Below are positions 16,035-26,200 of a DNA stretch of 35,451 nucleotides, one piece after another; within the stretch, counting starts at the first letter, position 1, and every line of letters begins with the position of its first letter. The notes under the pieces are model-generated. The model was not told the origin of the DNA, searched no databases, and saw nothing but the letters and a program-made list of their open reading frames with translations. A program made the translations under genes and the position numbers. This stretch comes from a bacterium (GTDB lineage Bacteria; Bacteroidota; Bacteroidia; Bacteroidales; Muribaculaceae), in NCBI GenBank assembly GCA_004563195.1, contig SFTJ01000030.1:1-35451 (forward strand). Direction: 5' to 3'.

Positions 16035-17072
16035 ATGTATTTATTATTAATCATATATTTATTAGGGGCGCTGAGCATTTCGTTCATGTGCTCAATTTTG
16101 GAAGCTGTATTACTATCAACTCCGTTGTCGTATGCAACGATGCTCGAAGAGCAAGGCAAGAAGTCGGCGAAGACTTTGTCGGATTATAAGAAGAATGTAG
16201 ATCGCCCTGTGGCAGCCATATTGTCGCTCAACACCATAGCCCACACTATAGGTGCAGCAGGAGTGGGCTCTGAGGCTGTTAAGGTGTTTGGAGAAACATA
16301 CTTTGGCGTAGTGTCGGCCATAATGACACTTCTCATTTTGGTGGTATCAGAGATTATTCCCAAGACCATAGGAGCCAACTATTGGCGCTCGTTGGCTATA
16401 CCATCGGTAAAGATAATACGCGTATTGGTATTCATCACCTATCCGCTGGTGCTGCTGTCGGAGTTCATTACACGCATATTTGCTTCGAAGGAAGGACAGG
16501 TGTCGGTAAGCCGCGAAGAAGTGTCGGCTATGGTTAACGTAGGTGCAAGCGAAGGTGTGTTCGAAGCCAAGGAGAAAAAAATGATTCAGAATTTCATACG
16601 CTTGGTGAATGTGAAGGCCACCGAAATAATGACGCCGAACCTCGTGGTGGAATCGGCGCCCGAATCGACCGCCTTGCGCGACTTTAACGACGAAGAACTC
16701 ACTTTCTCGCGCATACCCGTTTATAAGGATAACAAAGACTATATCACCGGCTATGTGCTGCGCGACGATGTGCTCGAGAAAATAGCTGAAGATAAATTTG
16801 ATATTCGCCTCAGCGATTTGATTCGACCCATACTCTCGTTTGGCGAAGATGTTACCGTCGACGAAATTTGGGAGCAGATGATAGAGAAAAAAGAACACAT
16901 CTCCATCATCACCGACGAATACGGCTGTATGCGAGGCATTGTGACTATGGAGGACGTGATAGAAACCATGCTCGGCGTGGAAATCGTGGATGAAAACGAC
17001 GATGTGGTGGATATGCAAAAACTCGCTCTTGAGCGTTGGAAAAAGATGAAAGCCCAGCGCAAGAGTCTGTGA
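16035..17072 (+). CDS. CNNM/HlyC-type ion transporter (DUF21 plus CBS pair)
   Basis: A 345-residue membrane protein from the ATG at 16035. The N-terminal DUF21/CNNM domain has four hydrophobic segments (residues about 1-150), including ILSLNTIAHTIGAAGVGSEA and LLILVVSEIIPKTIGANYW. Next is the acidic linker helix (GASEGVFEAKEKKMIQNFIR), then a CBS-domain pair at about 200-325 (FSRIPVYKDNKDYITGYVL; ISIITDEYGCMRGIVTMEDV). The CorC_HlyC C-terminal domain of larger family members is absent. CNNM/CorC proteins transport or regulate magnesium and other cations; the bacterial name hemolysin is historical. It is a single-gene unit ended by a hairpin. Confidence 0.9.
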   Translation: MYLLLIIYLLGALSISFMCSILEAVLLSTPLSYATMLEEQGKKSAKTLSDYKKNVDRPVAAILSLNTIAHTIGAAGVGSEAVKVFGETYFGVVSAIMTLLILVVSEIIPKTIGANYWRSLAIPSVKIIRVLVFITYPLVLLSEFITRIFASKEGQVSVSREEVSAMVNVGASEGVFEAKEKKMIQNFIRLVNVKATEIMTPNLVVESAPESTALRDFNDEELTFSRIPVYKDNKDYITGYVLRDDVLEKIAEDKFDIRLSDLIRPILSFGEDVTVDEIWEQMIEKKEHISIITDEYGCMRGIVTMEDVIETMLGVEIVDENDDVVDMQKLALERWKKMKAQRKSL

Positions 17073-17097
17073 TAGTAACGCGATGCTCGGCAAGTGC

Positions 17098-17124
17098 AAA
17101 AATGCGCGATTGATGCGCATTTTT
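17098..17124 (+). terminator. Terminator after the CNNM gene
   Basis: AAAAATGCGC at 17098-17107 and GCGCATTTTT at 17115-17124 form a perfect 10-bp stem with a 7-nt loop, ending in a T run, 26 bp after the stop codon. Confidence 0.85.
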
Positions 17125-17208
17125 ACTTAAATATCCTGCGTTATTACGCACTTGTTACGGATCTAAATAAAATTATCGAAAATAATAGTGATTTTTTTGC
17201 TTACAAAG

Positions 17209-17238
17209 TTTGTTTTGGCGAAAAAATCACTATATTTG
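17209..17238 (+). promoter_or_regulatory. Promoter of the sensor-kinase gene
   Basis: TTTG at 17209-17212 and TATATTTG at 17231-17238 with an 18-bp spacer fit the Bacteroidota consensus. Transcription would start near 17245, leaving a leader of about 165 nt. Confidence 0.65.
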
Positions 17239-17301
17239 TTTTGTGTTAAAATAACAAAAAACGATGACCGTGTAATAAAATGTTATGACTAATATGTGAA
17301 A

Positions 17302-17392
17302 ATCGATAGGAGGTACGAGAATTAGTTTCGTCGTCGGGATTTTCATTTATTTAGCTGAAGTTAGTTTTAAATGCCTAAAAACCTCTATTGAT
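17302..17392 (+). promoter_or_regulatory. Structured 5' leader of the sensor-kinase mRNA
   Basis: ATCGATAGGAGGT at 17302-17314 can pair with ACCTCTATTGAT at 17381-17392 to form a 12-bp stem with a single bulged base and one G-T pair. It closes a loop of about 66 nt that has its own small hairpin (ACGA/TCGT) and the alternative GAAAATC/GATTTTC pairing. The left arm contains AGGAGGT, a Shine-Dalgarno-like element. The stem ends 17 nt before the ATG. It looks like a cis-acting control element; no known riboswitch class is recognised. Confidence 0.45.
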
Positions 17393-17409
17393 ACCACTAT
17401 AATTGATTT

Positions 17410-19728
17410 ATGCCAAATAAGATAAGAAGAATATTGACAACTGCAATGTGCACACTGATGCTGTTGGCATGTGCGCCATGTGCTATGGCAAGCGATAAAA
17501 ATAGCGATGACATACTCATAGTGTCGTCTTACTCGATGCAGTACAACTGGAGCAACCGTGTGCAGAGCAAGTTGGATTCGATAGTGCATGCCAAGCACAA
17601 GACCGTGTCGACCCTCAACCTGCCGCTGGCAAGTGTGTCGAGCGAGCAGGGTATCGACTCCCTTGCCAATGTGTTGGTGAAAGTAATGAAAGAGCGAACC
17701 CCCAAAGCCGTGGCGCTGGTGGGTAGCGGTTCTTATTTGTTCTGCAAGGATATAGATGCTATAAGTCCCGACATCTCCATGATATTGATAGGCGGTCAGG
17801 AATACACCGCCAACAAGCGCGAGTTGGTGCAAGAGCGTATGGCGGTGCCCGGTGCGATGATTACCACAGCCGACCTGCGTGAACAGTATAATGTCACCAG
17901 CCAATGTATGCCGGTATATCCTGGCGAGACAGCCGAACTGATAGTGCGCCTTATGCCCAAACTGCAGCGCATCTTCTTTGTGAGCGGCGACGACGTTTTC
18001 AGCCGCACCAAAGGCAATGAACTGATGCATCACATGCGCAAATTTCATGCCGGTGTGGATTTTGTGGTATTGAGTGCCAACGAAATGACTTCCTACGAAT
18101 TGGCTGAATCGATAAGTAAGTTAAATCGCGAAACCGATGCCATAATTTATTCGTCGTGGCTCAATCAGAGAGAATACGGCAGCTCGATAACTCTTATGAA
18201 TAATGCCATCTATCTGCTCGAGATGAGCCCGGCACCCGTATTCGTAATTCGCGACAACGGGTGGATATCCGACAACTTCCGCGTGGTGGGTGGCTGTATC
18301 TACGATGAAGATGCTTATTTCAGTATCCTCGACGATGTGGTTAGCCGTGTACTGTCGGGCGAGCCCGCTCGCAATATTCCATTTAATGAGGCTAATAATA
18401 AAATAGTGAAAATCAACTATTCTCAGCTTGCCCACTATGGAATAAATGCTAACTTATGTCCTCCCAACGCGGTGCTTATCAATAAGATAAGTCCTTTCTG
18501 GGTGAAATATGGCGAGTTGATAATGGTGGGAGTGTATCTGCTTGTGCTTTTTGCGCTGCTATTGGTGATAGGATATATGCGCAAGTTGATGCAATATCGC
18601 GAAGCGCGCATCAAAGAACTCGAGTTAAGCCGACGCTTGGCAAATATGGTGAAAAATATGCCGATAGTGTATTTCCGCGCCGATTTGCTGAAAAATGCCA
18701 ATGGAGAGGTGACCGAAATGCTCGTGAACTTCGGTAACCACAATGTGAAAAAATTCTTTAAGACTGTGGATAAATCAAGTAAGCCCACAGCCATCTCACA
18801 AGCGTTGCCTAAGGCTTCGCCTATGCTCATAGGTGCGGTGAACAAAGCCATCGACGAAGGCAAAAAGAACATCGACCTGGTGGTGGAAATATGGACCGGA
18901 GATTATTTTGCCATCTATCTCTCAATCGACGGAGATTCGGTAGACGCCTTCGGGGTGGACATCAGCGATACCATAAACTACCAGATAGGCCTCGAACGGC
19001 TCAACGACGACTTGCTCAAAGCCAAGGAAGAAGCCGAAGCCTCCGAACGGATGAAGACCGAATTTATTCAAAATATCAGTCACGAGATACGCACTCCGCT
19101 CAATGCTATATGTGGATTTGTGGAGATGCTCACCGACGACGATCAAGAACGCCCGCTAAGTCAGCAAGAACGCCGCGAGTATAGCATGATTATCAAGACC
19201 AACTCCGACCTGCTGATGAATCTGGTGAACGATATCCTCGACTTCAGCGACCTTAACTCGGGCCGCGCCAAGGTGACAATAATGGAAGTGAACGTCAACG
19301 ACCTTTTGCGCCTGGCACTTCACACCGTGGAACTGCGCGTGCGCAAAGATGTGCAGCTGATATGCGACAGCAAGGTCGACAATCATTTTACCATCAACAC
19401 CGACCCCAAACGCGTGCAGCAAGTGCTGGTGAACTTCCTCACCAATGCCATAAAGCACACCGAAGAGGGCTCGATTACGCTCGGTTTCACCGGTCCTGAT
19501 GCCGACGGATGGTGCGAATTTTCGGTAACCGACACCGGCGAGGGAATCCCCGAGGATAAGGCATCGGAAATATTCGAGCGATTCCTGAAACTCAACTCCT
19601 TCAAGCAAGGCACCGGATTGGGCTTGGCTATATGCAAGAGTGTGGCTAATGTGCTCGGCGGCGAGGTGGCGCTCGATACCTCTTATCATCAAGGCGCACG
19701 CTTTGTGTTCCGCTTGAAATGCAAGTAA
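17410..19728 (+). CDS. Membrane sensor histidine kinase with periplasmic ABC-binding-protein-like sensor
   Basis: A 772-residue sensor kinase. Residues 1-27 are a signal peptide or signal anchor. The periplasmic part (about 30-350) resembles ABC-type substrate-binding domains (DDILIVSSYSMQYNWSNRVQ). One membrane helix follows (VGVYLLVLFALLLVIGYM, about 377-396), then a PAS-like region (about 415-530), a HisKA domain with phospho-acceptor His558 in NISHEIRTPLNAI, and a HATPase_c domain (QVLVNFLTNAIKHT, DTGEGIP, GTGLGLAICKS). No receiver domain or DNA-binding domain is fused, so its partner response regulator must be elsewhere. The signal it detects is unknown. It has its own promoter and structured leader. 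Confidence 0.9.
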   Translation: MPNKIRRILTTAMCTLMLLACAPCAMASDKNSDDILIVSSYSMQYNWSNRVQSKLDSIVHAKHKTVSTLNLPLASVSSEQGIDSLANVLVKVMKERTPKAVALVGSGSYLFCKDIDAISPDISMILIGGQEYTANKRELVQERMAVPGAMITTADLREQYNVTSQCMPVYPGETAELIVRLMPKLQRIFFVSGDDVFSRTKGNELMHHMRKFHAGVDFVVLSANEMTSYELAESISKLNRETDAIIYSSWLNQREYGSSITLMNNAIYLLEMSPAPVFVIRDNGWISDNFRVVGGCIYDEDAYFSILDDVVSRVLSGEPARNIPFNEANNKIVKINYSQLAHYGINANLCPPNAVLINKISPFWVKYGELIMVGVYLLVLFALLLVIGYMRKLMQYREARIKELELSRRLANMVKNMPIVYFRADLLKNANGEVTEMLVNFGNHNVKKFFKTVDKSSKPTAISQALPKASPMLIGAVNKAIDEGKKNIDLVVEIWTGDYFAIYLSIDGDSVDAFGVDISDTINYQIGLERLNDDLLKAKEEAEASERMKTEFIQNISHEIRTPLNAICGFVEMLTDDDQERPLSQQERREYSMIIKTNSDLLMNLVNDILDFSDLNSGRAKVTIMEVNVNDLLRLALHTVELRVRKDVQLICDSKVDNHFTINTDPKRVQQVLVNFLTNAIKHTEEGSITLGFTGPDADGWCEFSVTDTGEGIPEDKASEIFERFLKLNSFKQGTGLGLAICKSVANVLGGEVALDTSYHQGARFVFRLKCK

Positions 19729-19762
19729 ACATTCGATAACTCTTGATTAATATCAGTGCAAT

Positions 19763-19788
19763 GCGGCAATGGCTCAGGCTGTTGCCGC
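19763..19788 (+). terminator. Hairpin downstream of the sensor kinase
   Basis: GCGGCAA at 19763-19769 and TTGCCGC at 19782-19788 form a perfect 7-bp stem 34 bp after the stop codon. There is no T run, so termination is likely but not certain. Confidence 0.4.
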
Positions 19789-19922
19789 TACTCGATTATG
19801 GCGATTGACAAACGACAGGTTTTGAGGGCTTTTACGGCCGAATTTGTGGTTTAATAAGGCATTGCAGATGAACATATTGCGATAAAGTGAAGCAAAATGA
19901 TGGATTATTCGCATTTTTTTTC

Positions 19923-19930
19923 TACCTTTG
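19923..19930 (+). promoter_or_regulatory. Candidate -7 element for the glycosyltransferase gene
   Basis: TACCTTTG matches TAnnTTTG exactly and lies 22 bp before the ATG at 19953. The -33 region lacks a clear TTTG. The leader would be only about 15 nt. Confidence 0.5.
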
Positions 19931-19952
19931 GTTGTTTTAACATCATGAATTT

Positions 19953-20711
19953 ATGAGTAATCCTCTGTTTACGATAATAACAGTAACATACAACGCGGCA
20001 ACGGTGATAGCACCCACGCTGAAAAGTGTGTTGGCACAGACATTTACCGACTATGAGTATGTCGTGGCCGACGGAGCGTCGACCGACGACACTGTGGCTC
20101 TGGTGGAAGCTGCGCATATAGCCAACACTCACATAGTGAGCGAGCCCGACAAGGGACTATATGACGCCATGAATAAGGCTATAGCCCGAGCCAAAGGCAG
20201 CTACTTGATATTTCTCAATGCCGGAGATGCATTCGCTTCGAGCAATGTGCTCAGGCGACTTGCCGTGGCAGCCGAGAGCGATGCCGACATACTCTACGGC
20301 CAAACCCAGCTAGTGAATGCCGACCGCGAAGTGGTGGGGATGCGACATCTCACTGCGCCTGCCGAACTCGATGTTGACAGTTTCAGAAACGGTATGGTGG
20401 TGTGCCACCAAGCGTTCGTGGCAAAGCGAAGCATAGTGGAAAACTATAATCTCAACTATCGCTTCTCGGCCGACTATGAGTGGTGCATACGCTGCTTGCA
20501 GAAATCGAAGGCAAATGCCTATGTGGGCGATACGCCTATCATCAGTTTTCTCACCGACGGACTCACCGACAAGCATCACAAAGCATCGCTGCGTGAGCGT
20601 TATAAGATAATGAGCGATTACTTCGGAAGCATCGACACTTTCTTTATGCACATCAAGTTCCTTCCCAGATATTTGCGCGAAAAGGTGCGAAAATCGATGC
20701 GAAAGAAGTAG
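19953..20711 (+). CDS. Family 2 glycosyltransferase
   Basis: A 252-residue GT2 (GT-A fold) glycosyltransferase with no membrane helix. It shows the N-terminal nucleotide-binding strand FTIITVTYNAATVIAPTLKS, the block VVADGASTDDT, DKGLYDAMNKAIARAKGSY and LIFLNAGDAF, where the acidic residue of the metal-binding motif is expected. Such WcaA-like enzymes add a sugar from a nucleotide donor to a glycan or lipid carrier. The C-terminus is strongly basic (REKVRKSMRKK), suggesting peripheral membrane contact. No other glycan genes are nearby, so the acceptor cannot be inferred. Confidence 0.88.
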   Translation: MSNPLFTIITVTYNAATVIAPTLKSVLAQTFTDYEYVVADGASTDDTVALVEAAHIANTHIVSEPDKGLYDAMNKAIARAKGSYLIFLNAGDAFASSNVLRRLAVAAESDADILYGQTQLVNADREVVGMRHLTAPAELDVDSFRNGMVVCHQAFVAKRSIVENYNLNYRFSADYEWCIRCLQKSKANAYVGDTPIISFLTDGLTDKHHKASLRERYKIMSDYFGSIDTFFMHIKFLPRYLREKVRKSMRKK

Positions 20712-20784
20712 CCGATGAGCATTTCTCACGAAACAATAACAGCTAATCACATAACATAAACATACCTAACCAAAAGATAAGAAA

Positions 20785-22563
20785 ATGAGCAAAACCACAG
20801 TCGAAAATCTCGAAGCCGTGCGCAGCGAAATGCACCGTGTAGGAGTAGACGCAGTAATCATACCGGGCACCGACCCGCATCAGAGCGAATATATCAATGA
20901 TCATTGGAAAGTACGCGATTGGGTGAGCGGATTTACCGGCAGCAATGGCACCGCCGTTATTACGCTCGACCAAGCCGCCCTTTGGACCGATTCACGCTAT
21001 TTTCTGCAAGCCGAAGAACAGCTTCAGGACAGCGGATTTGTGATGCATCGCGAGAACGGGCCCAATGCCGACACCAAGGAGCAATGGCTCGCCGAGGTGC
21101 TTGGCGAAGAAGCCCTGATAGCCATCGACGGTCGCTTGTTCTCTGTCAATCAGGTGAATGCGCTTGAGCAATTCTGCTTTAATAACGGATTTCAACTCGC
21201 CACCGACTTTTCGCCCGCCGACCGCGTGTGGACCAACCGTCCGACCCGTCCGCAAGGCAAAGCAATGGTTCACGGCGAGGAATATGCCGGCGAGAGCGTG
21301 CAAAGCAAGTTGAGCCGCGTGCTCGAAGCCGTGCATCGTCTCGAAGGCGATGCCATATTCGTGACTATGCTCGACGATATAGCCTGGACACTCAACCTAC
21401 GCGGCAGCGACGTGGAATTTACCCCTGTGGTGATATCATATCTCTTTATCTCGGAGTCGGAGACAGTGTTGTTTGTCGATTCGGCAAAGGTTACTCCCGA
21501 GGTGAAGCGCCATCTTGCCGATGCCGGCGTGAAAATCAAGGAATACGACGATGCACTGCGCTATTTGTCGAACCTTCGCCAATCGGTGAATGTGCTCATT
21601 GATCCGAATACAGTGAGCGACACCTTTGCGCAAGCCATACCCGTGAAATCGTTTGCCAAGTCGCCGATACCTTTGCTCAAAGGCGTGAAAAACGACACAC
21701 AGATAGCAGGATATCGCAAGGCAATGGAGCGCGACGGCGCAGCCTTGGTGCGCACCTTTATGTGGGTGGAGAAAATGGCACCTACAGGCACCATCACCGA
21801 GACCGATGTGGCCGATAAGGCTATCGAAGAACGTAGCAAAATGCCACTCTATGTGAGCGAAAGTTTTGGCATGATAGCCGGTTATAAAGAACACGGCGCC
21901 ATAGTGCATTACGAACCCGAAGCAGCCACAGCAGCCACACTGCATGGCGAAGGATTGCTGCTTGTGGATACCGGCGGACAATATCTCGACGGCACCACCG
22001 ACATCACTCGCACGGTGAGCCTCGGCAATCCCACCGACGATGAGCGCTATCACTACACACTCGTGCTCAAGGGCCATTTGGCGTTGGGTCGTGCCGTGTA
22101 TCCCGAAGGAACACGCGGAGTGCAACTCGATGTGCTTGCCCGTCAGTTCTTGTGGAATGAGCGTATGACCTACTTTCATGGCACCGGACACGGCGTGGGC
22201 CATTTCTTGGGCGTTCACGAGGGTCCGCAGAGCATTCGCACCAACGAAAATCCCGTGGTGCTCGAGCCCGGAATGGTCACCAGCAATGAGCCCGGACTCT
22301 ATCTCGCCGGACGCTACGGCGTGCGCATCGAAAACTGCGTGCTTACCGTGGTCGACAGCCAAACCGACGATTTCGGAACATTTATGAAGTTTGAAGACCT
22401 CACACTCTTCCCTTACGATATCACATTGATGAATCTCGACATGCTTTCGGCAGAAGAAAAGGCACAAATCAATGCCTATCACGCCGAAGTGCGCCGCCGC
22501 TTGAATCCATATCTCAACGACGAAGAGCGCGCATGGCTCGAAGCCAAGACCAAGGAAATCTGA
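20785..22563 (+). CDS. Xaa-Pro aminopeptidase (M24B)
   Basis: A 592-residue cytoplasmic metallopeptidase that removes an N-terminal residue preceding proline. It has the three-part layout of eukaryotic-type aminopeptidase P: two creatinase-like N-terminal domains (about 1-310) and a C-terminal pita-bread domain. The five metal ligands are visible: Asp395 and Asp406 (DTGGQYLDGTTDITRT), His469 (HGTGHGVG), Glu502 (NEPGLYL) and Glu516 (RIEN). Spacing of the first three matches human XPNPEP1. The C-terminal extension (LTLFPYDITLMNLDML to the end) is the conserved peptidase_M24_C part. It is 36 bp from the next gene, probably one operon. Confidence 0.95.
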   Translation: MSKTTVENLEAVRSEMHRVGVDAVIIPGTDPHQSEYINDHWKVRDWVSGFTGSNGTAVITLDQAALWTDSRYFLQAEEQLQDSGFVMHRENGPNADTKEQWLAEVLGEEALIAIDGRLFSVNQVNALEQFCFNNGFQLATDFSPADRVWTNRPTRPQGKAMVHGEEYAGESVQSKLSRVLEAVHRLEGDAIFVTMLDDIAWTLNLRGSDVEFTPVVISYLFISESETVLFVDSAKVTPEVKRHLADAGVKIKEYDDALRYLSNLRQSVNVLIDPNTVSDTFAQAIPVKSFAKSPIPLLKGVKNDTQIAGYRKAMERDGAALVRTFMWVEKMAPTGTITETDVADKAIEERSKMPLYVSESFGMIAGYKEHGAIVHYEPEAATAATLHGEGLLLVDTGGQYLDGTTDITRTVSLGNPTDDERYHYTLVLKGHLALGRAVYPEGTRGVQLDVLARQFLWNERMTYFHGTGHGVGHFLGVHEGPQSIRTNENPVVLEPGMVTSNEPGLYLAGRYGVRIENCVLTVVDSQTDDFGTFMKFEDLTLFPYDITLMNLDMLSAEEKAQINAYHAEVRRRLNPYLNDEERAWLEAKTKEI

Positions 22564-22599
22564 CACAACCCAATTAATTGAAGATAACAATACACAAAA

Positions 22600-23145
22600 A
22601 TGGCAATAATAAGAACAATCAACCGCAACGGAGAAATACTTACTCCGAAGTATGGCAAGGGCTGTTTCCTTGCCGATAATGCCGCGCTGGTGGGCGAGGT
22701 GACAATGGGCGACGACTGCACCGTGTGGTTTGGCACAGTGCTTCGCGGCGATGTCAACACCATCACTATAGGCAACAGAGTGAACATACAAGACGGCAGC
22801 GTGCTCCACACGCTTTATCAGAAATCTACCATCGAGATAGGCGACGACGTATCGATAGGTCACAATGTAACCGTTCACGGCGCCAAAATATGCGATTTTG
22901 CCCTCATAGGTATGGGAGCAGTGCTCCTCGACGATGTGGTGGTGGGCAAAGGCTCGATAGTGGCAGCCGGCAGCGTGGTGAAGAAAGGCACCATAATAGG
23001 CGATAACGAACTCTGGGCAGGTGCTCCCGCTGTGTTCAAGAAGAAAGTCGACCCCGCTCAATCGCAAGAGATGAACGTGAAGATAGCCAAAAACTATCTC
23101 ATGTATTCGAAGTGGTACGACTATAACGAAGAAGATCAAAAATAG
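22600..23145 (+). CDS. Gamma-class carbonic anhydrase-like hexapeptide-repeat protein
   Basis: A 181-residue left-handed beta-helix protein of the YrdA/CaiE/gamma-carbonic-anhydrase group. The zinc-ligand histidines are in place: His70 (VLHTLYQ), His88 and His93 (GHNVTVHG), with the second pair five residues apart as in family members. Successive hexapeptide turns such as CTVWFGTVLRGDVNTITIG are visible, and the C-terminus is a helix (AKNYLMYSKWYDY). Many YrdA-type proteins lack proven anhydrase activity, so the reaction is inferred from the metal site. It follows the aminopeptidase gene by 36 bp. Confidence 0.88.
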   Translation: MAIIRTINRNGEILTPKYGKGCFLADNAALVGEVTMGDDCTVWFGTVLRGDVNTITIGNRVNIQDGSVLHTLYQKSTIEIGDDVSIGHNVTVHGAKICDFALIGMGAVLLDDVVVGKGSIVAAGSVVKKGTIIGDNELWAGAPAVFKKKVDPAQSQEMNVKIAKNYLMYSKWYDYNEEDQK

Positions 23146-23238
23146 TCTCAAAAAAAGCAATTTTTGATTATCGACTACACTATAACGAAAAACAAAAATA
23201 CTATTCAATACATTAATAACACAGACTAACGTTACACT

Positions 23239-26200
23239 ATGAAAAAGATTACAGCAATAGTAGCATTAGCCGCAATGTCGCTAACCGTGTCGGCAACCAC
23301 ACCTTTGTGGCTGCGTCAGGCAAAAATATCGCCTAACGGCAAGGAAATAGCTTTCAGCTATAAAGGCGATATCTGGAAAGTGGCAGCTACAGGCGGAACA
23401 GCCGTACGGCTGACTTCGCAAGACAGTTATGAGAGTTATCCACAATGGAGTCCCGACGGCACCCAAATAGCTTTTGCAAGCGACCGTAAGGGCAACTTCG
23501 ATGTCTATGTAATGCCCTCGCAAGGAGGCAGCGCCAAGCGCTTGACCACCAATTCGGCAGGAGAAGTGCCGGCAGGGTTTTCTGCCGATGGCAAGTATGT
23601 GTATTTCGGCGCAGTAATTCAAGACCCCGCCGAGAGTGCTTTGTTCCCTACAAGTGCTTTGGGCGAATTGTATAAGGTGAGCGTAGAAGGCGGTCGCACC
23701 GTACAGGTGCTCGCCACTCCCGCTGAAAATATCAGCTTCAGCCGCGACGGCAAGACCATGCTCTATCACGATTGCAAGGGCTTTGAGGACCAATGGCGCA
23801 AGCACCACACCTCGTCGGTTACCCGCGACATTTGGCGCTACGATGTAGCCACAGGCAAGCACACCAACCTCACCAAGCGTGGCGGTGAAGACCGCAACCC
23901 GGTGTTGGCTGCCGACGGCAAAACCGTGTATTTCCTCAGCGAACGTGGTGGTGGCTCGTTTAATGTCTATTCGTTCGACATTAACAATCCCGCCAAAGTG
24001 CAGGCTGTGACCAATCACACCACCCATCCGGTGCGATTCCTCTCTATGGCCGATAACGGCACACTGTGCTACACCTACGATGGCGAAATCTACACCAAGC
24101 AGGGCAGCGCAGCACCGCAAAAAGTGAATATCGACCTCGTGCTCGATGAGGAAGACGTGATAGAACGCCTTGCCACTTCCACTCGCGAAGGCGTAGTGTC
24201 GCCCGATGGCAAGCAGTTGGCATTTATCTCGCGTGGCGAGGTGTTTGTGTCGTCGGTTGAATACGGCACCACCAAGCAGATTACCAACACTGCAGCTGCT
24301 GAGAAGTATCTTACTTGGAAGAACGACAATCGCACCATAGCCTACGCCAGCGAGCGCACCGGTAATTGGCAAATCTACACTGCCACCATCAGCCGCAAGG
24401 AAGACCAAAACTTTGCCAACGCCACTCTCATCGACGAGCAAGTGGTGCTTCCCTCTGCCACAGTAGAGCGCTATAGCCCGCAATTCTCGCCCGATGGCAA
24501 GGAATTGGCATTCATCGAGGACCGCATCAAACTCATGGTGCTCAACCTCGAGACCAACCAAGTGCGCATGGTGGCCGATGGCTCGAAGTGGTATCGACAG
24601 AACTCTGCATTCGGCTTCGAATGGAGTCCCGACGGCAAGTGGTTCACTATCGAGATTATCGATAAGATGCACGATCCCTACACCGATGCCGGCATAGTTA
24701 GCGCCCAAGGCGGCGAAATTTACAACATCACCCGCAGCGGCTATTTCAGCAGCGGCGCTACATGGGTGATGGACGGCAAAGCAGTGCTGTTTGGCACCGA
24801 CCGCTACGGTATGCGTTCGCATGCTTCGTGGGGCTCACAAGAGGACGTGATGATAGCATTCCTAACTCAAGACGCTTACGATAAGTTCAGAATGAGTAAG
24901 GAAGACTACGAACTGGTGAAAGAAGTGGAAAAAGCTCAAAAGAAGGACGATAAAGCCACAAAAGACGACAAGAAAAAAGGCGGAAAGAAGGGCAAAAAGA
25001 ACGAAGGCAAGGATGAGGACAAGGGCGAAGCCGACAAAAAAGCTGCCGAAGTAAAGATTGAATTCGACGGCCTTTGCGACCGCATAGTTCGCCTCACCGC
25101 CAACTCGTCGAACCTCCAAGCAGCTGCACTCACCCCCGACGGTGAGACATTGTATTACATCACCTCGTTTGAAAAAGGTCCCGACTTGTGGAAGGTGGCA
25201 ACCCGCACCGGCGAAACATCGCTCGTGAGCAAGAACATAGGTTCGGGCAGCCTGCAAATGGCAGCCGACGGCAAGACTATGTATCTCGTGGGACCATCGT
25301 CGAAAAAGATATCATTGCCGAGCGAAAAGGCTACACCTATCAAGGCAAGCGCAACCATGAAGCTCGATGCCGCAGCAGAGCGCGACTATATGTTTGAGCA
25401 CGTGGTGAAGCAAGAGGCTAAGTGCTTCTATAACACCAATATGCACGGCGTTGACTGGCCCGCTATGGCTGAAGCTTATCGCAAATTCTTGCCTCATATC
25501 AGCAACAACCGCGATTTCGCCGAGTTGCTCAGCGAAATACTTGGCGAACTAAATGTGTCGCACACCGGTGGCCGCTATCGTCCGGGTTCTACCGGTTCGG
25601 AACCGACAGCCAATTTCGGTTTGCTCTACGACTGGACTTATCAAGGCAACGGTTTGAAGGTGAGCGAAGTGATAGAGAAAGGTCCGTTCGACCGCGCATC
25701 ATCGAAAATGAGTGTAGGCTGCATCATCGAGAAGATTAACGGTCAGGAACTCAATGCCGATGCCGACTACAACATGATATTCAACGGTTTGGCTCGTAAA
25801 AAGACCCTCGTTTCGATTTACAATCCCGCCAACGGACAGCGTTGGGACGAAGTGATATTGCCTATCACCTCGGGCGCATTGAGCGATTTGCTCTACAAGC
25901 GTTGGGTGAAGAACCGCGCTGCCGATGTGGAACGACTCTCAAATGGTCGTTTGGGTTATGTGCATATCCAATCGATGGACGACTCATCGTTCCGCGACAT
26001 CTATAGCGACATACTCGGTAAGTATAACGACAAGGAAGGTATAGTAATAGATACTCGCTTTAATGGTGGTGGCCGTCTGCACGAAGACCTCGAAGTGTTC
26101 TTCAGCGGCGAACAATATCTCATGCAAGAGATACGCGGTCGCGACATCTGCGCTATGCCAAGCCGCCGCTGGAACAAGCCAAGCATTATGATACAGTGCG

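Noticed and set aside
21436..23208. Long open frame on the minus strand (590 codons)
   Set aside because: It lies opposite the aminopeptidase and carbonic-anhydrase genes, both of which have full catalytic motifs. Its translation is rich in His, Cys and Ile with no family pattern. It is a shadow of codon bias.
23281..24822. Long open frame on the minus strand (513 codons)
   Set aside because: It is opposite the Tricorn-like propeller and has a His/Val/Ala-rich translation of no known type.
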